The notes under the pieces are model-generated. The model did not search any database. It was not told the origin of the DNA and saw only the letters and a program-made list of their open reading frames with translations. Source: Chrysogorgia sp. JL179-B06 (lineage: Eukaryota; Cnidaria; Anthozoa; Scleralcyonacea; Chrysogorgiidae). Taken from it: DNA of 64,000 bases. The stretch covers positions 1,349,501 through 1,413,500 of the forward strand of contig JAYKKM010000442.1 of assembly GCA_035772405.1 (NCBI GenBank). Reading direction: 5' to 3'. How positions within the stretch are numbered: the first letter of the stretch is position 1; each line of letters starts with the position of its first letter. Of the stretch, positions 10,053 through 18,623 are shown one piece after another. A program made the position numbers and the translations under genes.

Positions 10053-13000
10053 TATGTCAAGCAATATTGTGAGTGGTCCTGATATGGACTTTATTTCAAG
10101 TCACGAGTTGAGTGGGGCTCGTGGTTCGAAAGGGTCTAAGGACTTAGCTATATTAAATAATAAAACGACTCTTATGAAAATGTCTGAGAGTAAACGTAAC
10201 CCTATTGTGGGTGGTGATGTCGCTCGTAGTGGTACACTATCGAGTATCAATCTAGTTATGCCGAATGTTAAGATGAGTTTTCTAAAGAGGATGTCTGGCT
10301 ATCTAGCTGACGCTAAAGCATTGGGGTATAAGTGGATGGACCTTATTAGAAAGGTATCTAGAGAGAACGTCATTAATAGAGTCACCAGAGTTAGGGAGGT
10401 CAGAAAGACTCGAAAGGCTAGACGTGATCTTAGACGATATGTTAGGAGGTCACGATTAAGTCAGGAGGTCTCAGACAAAGAGTATGAGAGAATCACTAAC
10501 CTTATTGCTAAGACGAAACGTCCTACTGTAGTACAAAGGAGAGTTGCTCTCAAAGGGTACACCAAGTCGTATAGTGTTGAGGTGATCGACAATAAGGATC
10601 CACTAAAACAACTAGTCTTGACTAGAGGAGTAGTGGGTTTGACTTTACGGAAAGAGTTAGAGAGACTGAAAGGTTTAAAGTTTTCCGAGACATTGAAAGT
10701 GACTCTAGAGAAACAAATTGGTGATGGAGAGTCTGTGTTTAAGACAGCCTTCTTCAATAGTGTGGTCAAAACAGTGACTAATAGTGTTGATATTAGTGGG
10801 ACTACGAAGCAAGCTAGTGAGGAGATAGTGAATCGTATTGCTGTATGGTTGTCAGAAGGGTCTGGGTGGGTTGTAGATAGTGTTAGTGATCACTATATTA
10901 ATGTGGTAGTGTATAAACCTCTTAAAGGATCGAGTTATGTTGAGACACCGGAAGAGTTGAGGAACGCGTCGAGAGGTTTGATTAACATAAATAATGACGA
11001 TAATATGTGTTTTAAGTGGTGTCACGTGTTACACAAATGTCATGTGGGAAGGGATCCGCAGAGAGTGTCGAAGCACAAGAAGAACGAAGGTTCTGTCAAT
11101 TATGAGGGAGTGAGTTTCCCAGTGGATGTGAAACAGTACAACAAGATAGAGAGGCAGAATTAAATTAGCATTAGCGTGTTTGGGTATGAGAACAAGCAGA
11201 CATTTCCTATCTACGTTTCTGAGGAGAAGTTCGAGGATCATATGGACCTACTGCTAATAACGAATGATGCTAAACGACACTACGTGTACATCAAAGACTT
11301 TTGTAGGTTTATGTGTGGTCAGTCTAAGCACAAGTGTCGCAAGAGTTTCTGTAGGTACTGTCTTCAATGTTTTACTACCAGTGAGATTCTAGAGAAACAT
11401 AAGGAGGTTTGTATGGTGGTAAATGGTAAACAAGCGATCAAGATGCCAGCTGAAGAAGACAGTACTCTTGAGTACGGAAATTACCACAAACAATTAGAGG
11501 TACCATTCGTAATATACGCAGACTTCGAGGCTATCACAGAGAAGTTCGACAACGTGACACCACTCACATGATCGTACACTAGTGAGTACCAAAGACACAC
11601 GGACTGTGGGTATGGGTACAAAGTAGTGTGCTGTTACGATGATAAATATAGTAAACCAGTAGAGATGTTTCGAGGTAAGAACGCGGTTAGGAAGTTCATG
11701 AAAAAGATGTTAGAGGAGGTTAAATACTGCAAGAAAGTTAAAAAGGAACACTTTAATAAGGACATGGTGATGACTTCCGCTGATAAGGTTAGCTTCAAGG
11801 AAGCGACTAAATGTCATATTTGTGATGGGAAATATAAACGTAGAGACGTGAGAGTTAGAGATCATTGTCATGTCACTGGTAAATATAGAGGTTCAGCACA
11901 TCAGTTATGTAATAGGAACTATAGACTGACTGATAAGATACCTGTCATATTTCACAATCTAAGAGGGTACGATAGTCACTTCATAATGCAAGAGATAGGC
12001 AAGATAGGTCAGAAAATCAATGTCATACCGAATAATATGGAGAAATATATGGCATTCATGTTAGGTAAACATCTAGTGTTTCTAGATAGTTTCCAATTCA
12101 TGAGCTCTAGTCTAGCCAACCTAGTGAACAACCTACCAAAGGACTGTCTCAAGTACACGTCTGAACTGTTTCAAGGTGAGGAGCTAGAGTTGGTGTCGCG
12201 AAAAGGTGTGTACCCATACGACTATATGGATAGTTTCGATAAGTTTAACGAACTTGAGTTACCATCAAAGGAGAGTTTCTACAGCATCCTAGACGACGAG
12301 CATGTGTCAGATACAGACTACGAGCACGCTCAAGAAGTGTGGAAGACAATGGGTGTGGAGAATATGGGTGAGTACCACGATCTGTACCTAAAGTCTGACG
12401 TATTGCTACTAGCTGACGTGTTCGAGAACTTTAGAAGAACGTGTAAACAGTACTACCAATTAGATCCTTGTCATTACTTCACATCACCTGGACTATCGTG
12501 GGACGCTGCTCTAAAGATGACAGGAGTGGAACTAAAGTTGATGACTAATATTGATATGTTTCAGTTTATCGAGAAAGGAATGCGGGGTGGTGTCTCTTGT
12601 ATTACACATAGATATAGTAAGGCCAATAATAAATATATGAAGGACTACGATAGTAGCAAGCCATCGAAATATATCATATATCTAGACGCTAATAACCTTT
12701 ATGGTTGGGCTATGTCTCAGTATCTACCGACTGGTGGATTTGAGTGGGTTGAGGGTTTTGACATCAACAGTCTAGACAAGTATGACAACGACTCAGACAA
12801 GGGGTTGATACTCGAGGTTGATTTAGAGTATCCAGAGGAGTTGCACGATCTTCACAACGACTATCCTTTAGCCCCTGAGAGGATGAAAGTGAGTAGTGAC
12901 ATGTTGTCAAACTATTGTAAGACAATCCAAGACAAGTTTAAGATATCTGTAGGAGAGGTTGCAAAGCTTGTACCTAACCTTAACGACAAGAGTAAGTACG

Positions 13001-13947
13001 TCGTTCACTATAGAAACCTACAATTATACAAGAGTTTGGGAATGAATGTTAAGAAGGTACATAGAGTACTTCAATTCGATCAGTCACCACCATGGCTCAA
13101 GCAATATATCGACTTTAACACGGACAAGAGAACCCAAGCAAAGAATGACTTTGAGAAAGACTTTTTCAAGCTTATGAATAATAGTGTATTTGGAAAGACT
13201 ATGGAGAATCTACGAAAGCGTGTGAATGTGGAGTTAGTAACAGACAAGGAAAAACTGAAGAAACTAACGTCAAAACCAACCTTTGTGAGCAGTAAAATAT
13301 TTGACAATAACTTGGTAGCAGTTCACAAGATCAAAGAGACACTAACTCTAAATAGACCAGCATATGTAGGTATGTGTATTCTAGACCTGTCGAAGACATT
13401 GATATACGACTTCCACTACAATAACATCAAAAAGAAGTATGGCAACAAAGCCAAACTACTATTCACAGACACGGATAGCCTAATGTATGAAATTGGGACG
13501 GAGGATGTGTACAAAGACATGTACGCTAACAAAGAAGTGTTCGACTTTAGTGGATATGACAAGTCATCTCCCTACTTCGACTCAACTAACAAGAAGGTCA
13601 TTGGTAAAATGAAGGATGAGACATTTGGAGTCCCCGCCGTTGAGTATGTTGGTTAAAGGTCGAAAATGTATAGCTACGTGAAAGAGGATGGAAAAGGTGG
13701 GATGACTGCTAAAGGTATCAAGAAGAGTACCATTAGAAATAACATAAGACATGACAACTATAAAAGTGTCCTGACAAATGGTGAGCAAATATCTCACATA
13801 ATTAAAACTATTCAGAGCAAGAGCCACCGACTAGGAAGCTATGAAATAAATAAGATATCATTGAGCTGCTTTGACGACAAGCGATACATACTACCAGACG
13901 GTGTATCTAGCTATGCGTATGGACATTACGAGATAGTTCAGAACTAG
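10053..13947 (+). pseudogene. PolB: Protein-primed family B DNA polymerase of element 1, broken
   Basis: This is the element's replicative polymerase (DNA_pol_B_2 class). After a basic, poorly conserved N-terminal region (to about 11160) come exonuclease motif I (YADFEAITE, about 11515), a Cys/His block like endonuclease VII (CHIC...DHCHVTGKYRG, about 11810-11910), exo II (HNLRGYDSHF, about 11950), palm motif A (YLDANNLYGWAMS, about 12680), motif B (MNNSVFGKTMEN, about 13170) and motif C (FTDTDSLMYE, about 13462). The frame is constant throughout but has three in-frame stops: TAA 11161, TGA 11569 and TAA 13654. The Harbinger insertion also cuts the N-terminus. The gene is therefore dead unless stops are read through. 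Motif residues are otherwise well kept, so the decay is young. Confidence 0.9.
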
Positions 13948-14123
13948 CTGCTTAGGTTTCTCAAATGTTTTCTAGTCTTGATGTGTTTATATTTAGAGGT
14001 CACGTGGTATGACCTATCGCATGTCTCACACACCCACTTATGAGTTCTCATCCACTCTTTGGTTTGAGCTCTGGATGCTATCAAAGCTTCTTCTTTGGTT
14101 TGGTAAATTTTTGGTCTTGCCAT
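13944..14123 (-). CDS. Small zinc-finger protein, 59 aa
   Basis: This short frame starts MARPKIYQTK at 14123 and ends at 13944, overlapping the polymerase stop by a few bases on the opposite strand. It contains one Cys-x2-Cys pair (WVCETCDRSYH) followed by spaced histidines (KYKHIKTRKHL), a C2H2-like finger with a basic tail. Its start overlaps the stop of the upstream VLTF3-like gene by one base, so the two are probably co-expressed. Element 2 has a 60-aa single-finger protein at 43552 that may be the counterpart, although its sequence is different. Confidence 0.6.
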   Translation of the reverse strand: MARPKIYQTKEEALIASRAQTKEWMRTHKWVCETCDRSYHVTSKYKHIKTRKHLRNLSS

Positions 14124-14755
14124 TATATATTACTATATATTTTATTTATCCACTCGTTGTAGTACTGATCTCCTCTCCCATCCCAACCTAGATCCTTGTA
14201 TACTACACTATACAGGTTGTGCTCGAATCGTACCTTGACCTTACCAGGTTTGAGGTCGTTAAAACTACCTCTCAACTCTATACCTTTTCTAGAGCATATT
14301 CTTATGACATAGAAAATATATTTCGATATATTCTTGACAATCAACTTGTTTCTTTTAAGAGACCATATTATCTCTATAAAATCACTGACCACTATTGGTA
14401 TGTCACTCTCGTTAACTAGTCTTTTACTAGTCAACATTTTCTCTAACCACTTACTATAACTGTTTGCTGATTTCTTATACATCCAAATATTAGGTATAAA
14501 GTTTCTCACACGTCCGTAGGTAGTCTCTCCACACCTGTTACAACTAAATACGCCATCTTCGATTTGGGTTCTGTGGTTACTACACTCGTAACAGTATGTG
14601 GTGTCGTACCACTTTATTGGTGTCGAGTTCCTACTTCCGTTCTTGATCTCGTCTAATGTGTACCCTCTCGTAGTACCAATCCACTTTTTTGGTGTCTCAA
14701 TCTCATCCAACGTATACCCAGCGTGGAACATTCTCATTGTACGTTCGTCAACCAT
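14123..14755 (-). CDS. Zinc-ribbon protein, candidate VLTF3-like late transcription factor
   Basis: 210 aa. Cysteines at residues 55, 58, 72 and 75 (CYECSN, CNRCG) form a zinc ribbon. The following 130 residues are helix-rich, with a W-L spacing (YSKWLEKML), IP (SDIPIVVSDFI) and a long basic/hydrophobic stretch, the general plan of the poxvirus/NCLDV late transcription factor VLTF3. A heptad GYTLDEI is repeated near the N-terminus (residues 13-19 and 31-37). The match is by eye and weak in the C-terminal half, so a generic zinc-ribbon protein is possible. No counterpart is evident in element 2 unless it is the zinc-ribbon gene at 55149. Confidence 0.45.
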   Translation of the reverse strand: MVDERTMRMFHAGYTLDEIETPKKWIGTTRGYTLDEIKNGSRNSTPIKWYDTTYCYECSNHRTQIEDGVFSCNRCGETTYGRVRNFIPNIWMYKKSANSYSKWLEKMLTSKRLVNESDIPIVVSDFIEIIWSLKRNKLIVKNISKYIFYVIRICSRKGIELRGSFNDLKPGKVKVRFEHNLYSVVYKDLGWDGRGDQYYNEWINKIYSNI

Positions 14756-14785
14756 CTAAGTTAATATACTATATATATCTTTAGA

Positions 14786-14968
14786 CTATAATGTATTAAC
14801 TTTGTGGTTGAGTGTCTCCCACTCACACTTTATTGTTGTGACCTGTTTTAGAGCGTCTGATAGTAATTGTTCTAACTCTTCTATCTGACGAGTTTGGTAA
14901 GAGAGTGTCTCTATCAAGTTACGCTTTTTGTTAAATTCCATAGCCATCTCCTTCAAAGTAGCACTCAT
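14786..14968 (-). CDS. Small coiled-coil protein, 60 aa
   Basis: MSATLKEMAM starts at 14968. Heptad-like leucines (LIETLSYQTRQIEELEQLL) predict one coiled coil and there is no membrane segment. The start overlaps the stop of the upstream 138-aa gene by one base, and TAGTATAATG stands at the start. Unknown family. No homolog found in element 2. Confidence 0.55.
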   Translation of the reverse strand: MSATLKEMAMEFNKKRNLIETLSYQTRQIEELEQLLSDALKQVTTIKCEWETLNHKVNTL

Positions 14969-15384
14969 TATACTACTCTGTATATTAAGTAACCTAAAGG
15001 TATCCCAACAACTCCAACGAATACAGTTTGATATTCTTTCATCTCGTCTGAGGGTTTGTAATAGTCTGACAACTCAGGCTCTTTACTAAATGTCTTCCCA
15101 TCATACTGTATCGTCAGTACTTGTGTTAGTTGATCAAGAGCGTGGTTCGTGTCGTTTATGTCTGCGTTAGCATCTGACAGTTGTTGTCTTAACTCTTGAA
15201 TTTTGTCTCTCTGACGAATCTCGTTCTCATAGAACTTTTCTTTAGCTCTAGCAAGACTCTCCAGTGCTTTGTTGTGTCTCTTTATCTCTATCTCGTAGCC
15301 GGTATGGTTTAGCTTACTGAATAGAAATCCAGCTCCTGCGAACGCTATAGCGTTGAACAACCCACCTGCTACCAAGCTAGCCAT
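14968..15384 (-). CDS. Conserved coiled-coil membrane protein (element 1 copy)
   Basis: 138 aa with a glycine/alanine-rich hydrophobic N-terminus (residues about 5-25), a central coiled coil containing KIQELRQQLSDANADINDTN, a conserved ELSDYYKPS-type motif, and a C-terminal hydrophobic segment (FVGVVGIPLGYLIY). Element 2 has a full-length homolog at 39990-40406 with the same plan, which proves the gene is real and selected. Two membrane segments flanking a coiled coil suggest a virion or membrane-scaffold protein; this is inference. Confidence 0.75.
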   Translation of the reverse strand: MASLVAGGLFNAIAFAGAGFLFSKLNHTGYEIEIKRHNKALESLARAKEKFYENEIRQRDKIQELRQQLSDANADINDTNHALDQLTQVLTIQYDGKTFSKEPELSDYYKPSDEMKEYQTVFVGVVGIPLGYLIYRVV

Positions 15385-15400
15385 TATGTATTACGTTAGA

Positions 15401-15634
15401 TTATTTTGAGAACGGGTCAATAGGTAAGTATTTCTTACTCTGTGCCCACTTAATGAGTAGCGTTGAGACACCTACAGCAGTTGCTAACTTGAGGGTGCCC
15501 TTCACTGATTCGGGGGTGCCTAACGGTTCTTTTAGTACTTTCTTTGATGCCATGGATACAGCTACGGCTCCAGCAGTCACAACGGCTGCGTCGTATAGCT
15601 CGTTCATCAGTTGTTTTCTGTCTATTGATGCCAT
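15401..15634 (-). CDS. Conserved small membrane protein (element 1 copy)
   Basis: 77 aa from MASIDRKQLM. It has two weak hydrophobic stretches (AAVVTAGAVAVSM and LATAVGVSTLLIKWA) and a conserved C-terminal YLPIDPFSK. A homolog broken by a frameshift lies at 41266-41489 in element 2 and keeps the same C-terminus (YIPIDPFTK). A TATA-like CGTATAATATATG motif abuts the start. Function unknown. Confidence 0.7.
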   Translation of the reverse strand: MASIDRKQLMNELYDAAVVTAGAVAVSMASKKVLKEPLGTPESVKGTLKLATAVGVSTLLIKWAQSKKYLPIDPFSK

Positions 15635-15651
15635 ATATTATACGATATGTT

Positions 15652-15946
15652 TTAATCGAAGCTGTCGAGTTTACGTGGTGGTTTTATAACGACGTTCTTA
15701 GGCTCTTCAGTTACTACTTGTTTGTCTTGACTAATCGTGTAATACAGTGAACCAGCGGCTATTACCACTCCTATAGTACCTATGATGTATCCGTAGTTAA
15801 AACTATCGTCCTCACTTATCACTCTCTCTCTCATCTTCCTCTCTTTCGCAGCTTTAGATATGGCAGCCAAGCGTTTGCCTACCTCTACTCTCTTAGGGTC
15901 TTTGACCCTTGTTGTCGACGTTATAATAGGTACGGACTCACTGTCA
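15652..15946 (-). CDS. Conserved single-pass membrane protein, start uncertain (element 1 copy)
   Basis: From the first ATG (15870) the product is 72 aa, with a basic helix (ISKAAKERKMRER), an acidic linker and a transmembrane segment (YIIGTIGVVIAAGSLYY). The element 2 homolog (41536-41913) is longer at the N-terminus. Here the frame stays open upstream to about 15946 and matches that homolog (RVKDPKRVEVGKRL against RIKDPRRVAAGKRL), but no ATG precedes it and an in-frame TAG stops it. Either the start codon region has mutated or the protein starts at the internal Met. Confidence 0.65.
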
Positions 15947-16007
15947 GTAATCTATACTATACGTGGTGTCTTGTTACAGATGACCTCACAGTCATCTCAC
16001 AGTCACC

Positions 16008-16814
16008 TCATAGATATAGTATTCTGTGAAAGTATTTTTGGTGATTATACAGTGTGGTTTCACTCTTAAATCTCCTATTGCAGTACTCACACAGAACTCT
16101 GGAGTCTCTCATATATGTCTCTATGAAATGTATTTTCTCATGTTGGTCTGAGGATAGTAATGTGTTGTACCCTTGTGATCTTAGTCTCCTTAATACCTTC
16201 ATCTGGTTATTCCTAATAACCCCATTACCTTTCGGTGTTTTGAACTCTATAGCAAAACCATTGTATCTCTTGTGTAGTTGTGGAACTATCAAATCTGGTT
16301 GCCCACCACTATAACCCTTCTTCCATCCATCTATTCTTTTAGTAGATGTGTCTTGGTACTCTCCCAACCCTGCGATGATTATTGTTGGATGATACTCTCT
16401 AATATATTTTACAATGTCGTAGTGTAAATCTGACCCGTTCATTATCGATAACTGGTTGCATTGTGTGTACTGACCCGTCTTTCTAATAGACGGTAACACC
16501 TCTGAGAACACCCATTTTTTAAACATCCTAGCAGACTCTAGTTTAGACGAGAATATTAGAGCGTAGACTCCAGACTCGTTGATTTGCCAAACTTGTCTGT
16601 TTTGACAGTCTGTATCAATTGGTATACTCTGAGGTGTTACTTTACTAACTTTTCTTCTCTCATCATCGTCGACATGATCTGTTATAGCCTTATACGGTCT
16701 CTTATATCCTAAAATCTCTGCAATTTCTTTTCCGTAGAACCAAATATTGTCTCCATCTTTTATAGCAGTGACTGACATGTCGTTATTTCTAAATATTTTA
16801 GTGATACTCATCAC
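16008..16814 (-). CDS. BRO-N / VRR-NUC-like nuclease / zinc-finger fusion (element 1)
   Basis: 268 aa, intact. Residues about 1-110 are a BRO-N domain (FYGKEIAEILGYKRPYKAI, then SGVYALIFSSKLESA and FKKWVFSEVLPSIRKTG), a DNA-binding module common in insect and large DNA viruses. Residues about 125-225 look like a PD-(D/E)xK or VRR-NUC nuclease: GGQPDLIVPQ supplies Asp and FAIEFKTPKG supplies E-x-K. The end (CEYCNRRFKSETTLYNHQ) is a C2H2 finger. Two paralogs lie in element 2. A role in recombination, genome processing or host DNA attack is possible; only the fold assignments are supported. TATAGTATAG precedes the start. Confidence 0.8.
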   Translation of the reverse strand: MMSITKIFRNNDMSVTAIKDGDNIWFYGKEIAEILGYKRPYKAITDHVDDDERRKVSKVTPQSIPIDTDCQNRQVWQINESGVYALIFSSKLESARMFKKWVFSEVLPSIRKTGQYTQCNQLSIMNGSDLHYDIVKYIREYHPTIIIAGLGEYQDTSTKRIDGWKKGYSGGQPDLIVPQLHKRYNGFAIEFKTPKGNGVIRNNQMKVLRRLRSQGYNTLLSSDQHEKIHFIETYMRDSRVLCEYCNRRFKSETTLYNHQKYFHRILYL

Positions 16815-16869
16815 CTATACTATAGCGTATGTTTTATTTTAAACTTAAAGTAGTGTTTTTCTTTAGGTA

Positions 16870-17060
16870 AAGCTGACCCACCGTTTTTGGGGGTCAGCTA
16901 TTCTTAAAAAATAATTGCTTAATATTCCTGGTTCTGATATATAGACTGTACTTGGGTGTATATTTTTAAACCCCGTCGTTTCAACGGGGTTTAAAAAACA
17001 ATAATTTGCTTAGCACAAACACACGATCTGACCAACACCCCGTTTTGGGGTGTTGGTCAA
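16870..17060. terminator. Cluster of three perfect GC-rich hairpins between genes
   Basis: In 190 bp of otherwise AT-rich intergenic DNA there are three stem-loops: AGCTGACCC/GGGTCAGCT at about 16871-16900, AAACCCCGT/ACGGGGTTT at about 16969-16994, and TGACCAACACCCC/GGGGTGTTGGTCA at about 17029-17059. Several are followed by A/T runs. They sit between the 3' end of the gene at 17094 and the start of the gene at 16814, both minus strand. RNA 3'-end formation or protein binding is possible. Confidence 0.6.
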
Positions 17061-17093
17061 AACGAGTTAATTGATGGTAATAATTCTGAGCAC

Positions 17094-17663
17094 CTACTTT
17101 TGGAACTTGTCGACTGACACACCACTAGTTCTTATGTGTAGACCCGTGTTTAGAGGGGGGTCCGATTCCGATCCCCCTTGTGTCTCGTATGTTTTATTAT
17201 ACCTTTTCACCATTCCATTGATTGGTGGGCATAAATCAGTTACGATATCGTCCAACACTTTAACGTCTGAGAGAAGCATTGACTCATTGTAAGGAAGACC
17301 TCTAAGGTACGATCTTTGTTGTGTCAATATCTTTTTGTAGCTAGTGTGTGCGAACTTACAATGCTCCACTCTACTCGTCAGATTGGATTTGGCCAAGTAG
17401 CCTTGAATGACAACACCAGGACCACTAATACAAGCAATGATTAGAGGGTTAGCGGTTACCGACCCAGCTACAATCCCTACTGTTGTTAACCCTATGCTAG
17501 TCATGTTTAACGATAGTTTAACTCTCTTCAACCTCTTGTATTTCCATTTGTAACAGGCTTCTCGTTTGTGGTAGTACGCGTACAAACGTTTCAGCTCTAG
17601 CACCTCTTCCACTGACATATCCTTTGATATGTGATTGAAAACAACAACTGACTTCCTCCTCAT
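17094..17663 (-). CDS. Conserved hydrophobic-core protein (element 1 copy)
   Basis: 189 aa. Order: a conserved start VVVFNHISKDMSVEE, a basic helical segment (KWKYKRLKRVKLSL), a long hydrophobic glycine-rich stretch (residues about 54-90, GIVAGSVTANPLIIACISG), then a helical C-terminal half (RSYLRGLPYNES). Element 2 has an intact homolog at 43785-44327. Probably a membrane-inserting virion or assembly protein; family unknown to me. Confidence 0.75.
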   Translation of the reverse strand: MRRKSVVVFNHISKDMSVEEVLELKRLYAYYHKREACYKWKYKRLKRVKLSLNMTSIGLTTVGIVAGSVTANPLIIACISGPGVVIQGYLAKSNLTSRVEHCKFAHTSYKKILTQQRSYLRGLPYNESMLLSDVKVLDDIVTDLCPPINGMVKRYNKTYETQGGSESDPPLNTGLHIRTSGVSVDKFQK

Positions 17664-17668
17664 ATATC

Positions 17669-18619
17669 TTAATTCACGTTATATTCCTCCATCATATCTC
17701 TACCAACTAATATTATGTCTCGGCTCGTCATGTAACCAGAGACAATCTTCACACCGTAGAACTCTATCATAGACGGGTAATTGTAGGGTGCTAGTAGTTG
17801 TTTTGGTCGATGAACTCCAAAGATCGTTACGTAAGGAGACCCTATCTTTTTGTGATTAGCTATGAAGTCTGAGTCTGTTGATCTTATGTTGTTCACCTTA
17901 ACATAGGAGTTACCTATCCGCCAATGTATTGATATCATATGTCTCTTAGTGGTGTCGATGTTATTTGGGATTGTACACGTGTACTCCTTTGCTGGATCGC
18001 CACCACCATATGATAATTTATTATTTTCACCTCCCTTGTACCCTATGTATTTGTCCCACGACCCATCATCGTTTGAGATAATCGCCTCCCAATCTTTCGT
18101 AGAAACCCTCGTGGCTAACCTTACTACTATAAAAACGGATATGTCACAGTATTGCATACGTGGACAGTTAAAGTGTACTCCAGCTTCAAATGGAATTGGA
18201 GTTAGTTCAGGAGATAGGAAGCTATGACCATTGTTAACACCAATAATAGGACCATACGCCGGATCATGTTGTACTAACATGTTTGTTTTATCTGTAATGG
18301 TTTTCACTTTATTTGTTCCATTATGGTATTCCACCATACTCATAGCATGCTTTGTGATGTTAAAGTCAAATATGACGTTATAAGACTGCGTTCTAAAGTA
18401 TTGCGATAAGTATACGGACAACACTTTTTTACTGATAGCATCCAAATCATCGACTGGATCTGCTACGTTTTTGATTGCTCCGAGCGCCATATCTATATCT
18501 CCAGACATCCTTCCACCGCTCACACTTAATTTAGGGTCACTGTCTAGATGTCTCTTCGCTCTTCTTAATATTTTATCGCTCTCGTAGTCTCTGTCCTCAA
18601 ACCCATAACTTAGGCTCAT
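17669..18619 (-). CDS. Concanavalin/LamG-like beta-sandwich protein (element 1)
   Basis: About 316 aa from MSLSYGFEDR; a longer start at 18634 would overlap the previous gene. The central and C-terminal parts are beta-rich with features of LamG/concanavalin A-like folds (FDFNITKHAMSMVEYHNG, DWEAIISNDDGSWDKYIGY, MISIHWRIGNSYVKV, MIEFYGVKIVSGYM). The element 2 gene in the same slot (47016-47726) is more clearly LamG-like. A surface fibre or glycan-binding role fits its place beside capsid genes, but this is inference. Confidence 0.55.
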   Translation of the reverse strand: MSLSYGFEDRDYESDKILRRAKRHLDSDPKLSVSGGRMSGDIDMALGAIKNVADPVDDLDAISKKVLSVYLSQYFRTQSYNVIFDFNITKHAMSMVEYHNGTNKVKTITDKTNMLVQHDPAYGPIIGVNNGHSFLSPELTPIPFEAGVHFNCPRMQYCDISVFIVVRLATRVSTKDWEAIISNDDGSWDKYIGYKGGENNKLSYGGGDPAKEYTCTIPNNIDTTKRHMISIHWRIGNSYVKVNNIRSTDSDFIANHKKIGSPYVTIFGVHRPKQLLAPYNYPSMIEFYGVKIVSGYMTSRDIILVGRDMMEEYNVN

Positions 18620-18623
18620 TATG

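Noticed and set aside
16870..17060. Bacterial rho-independent terminators
   Set aside because: The stems look similar, but the setting is eukaryotic; kept as hairpins of unknown function.
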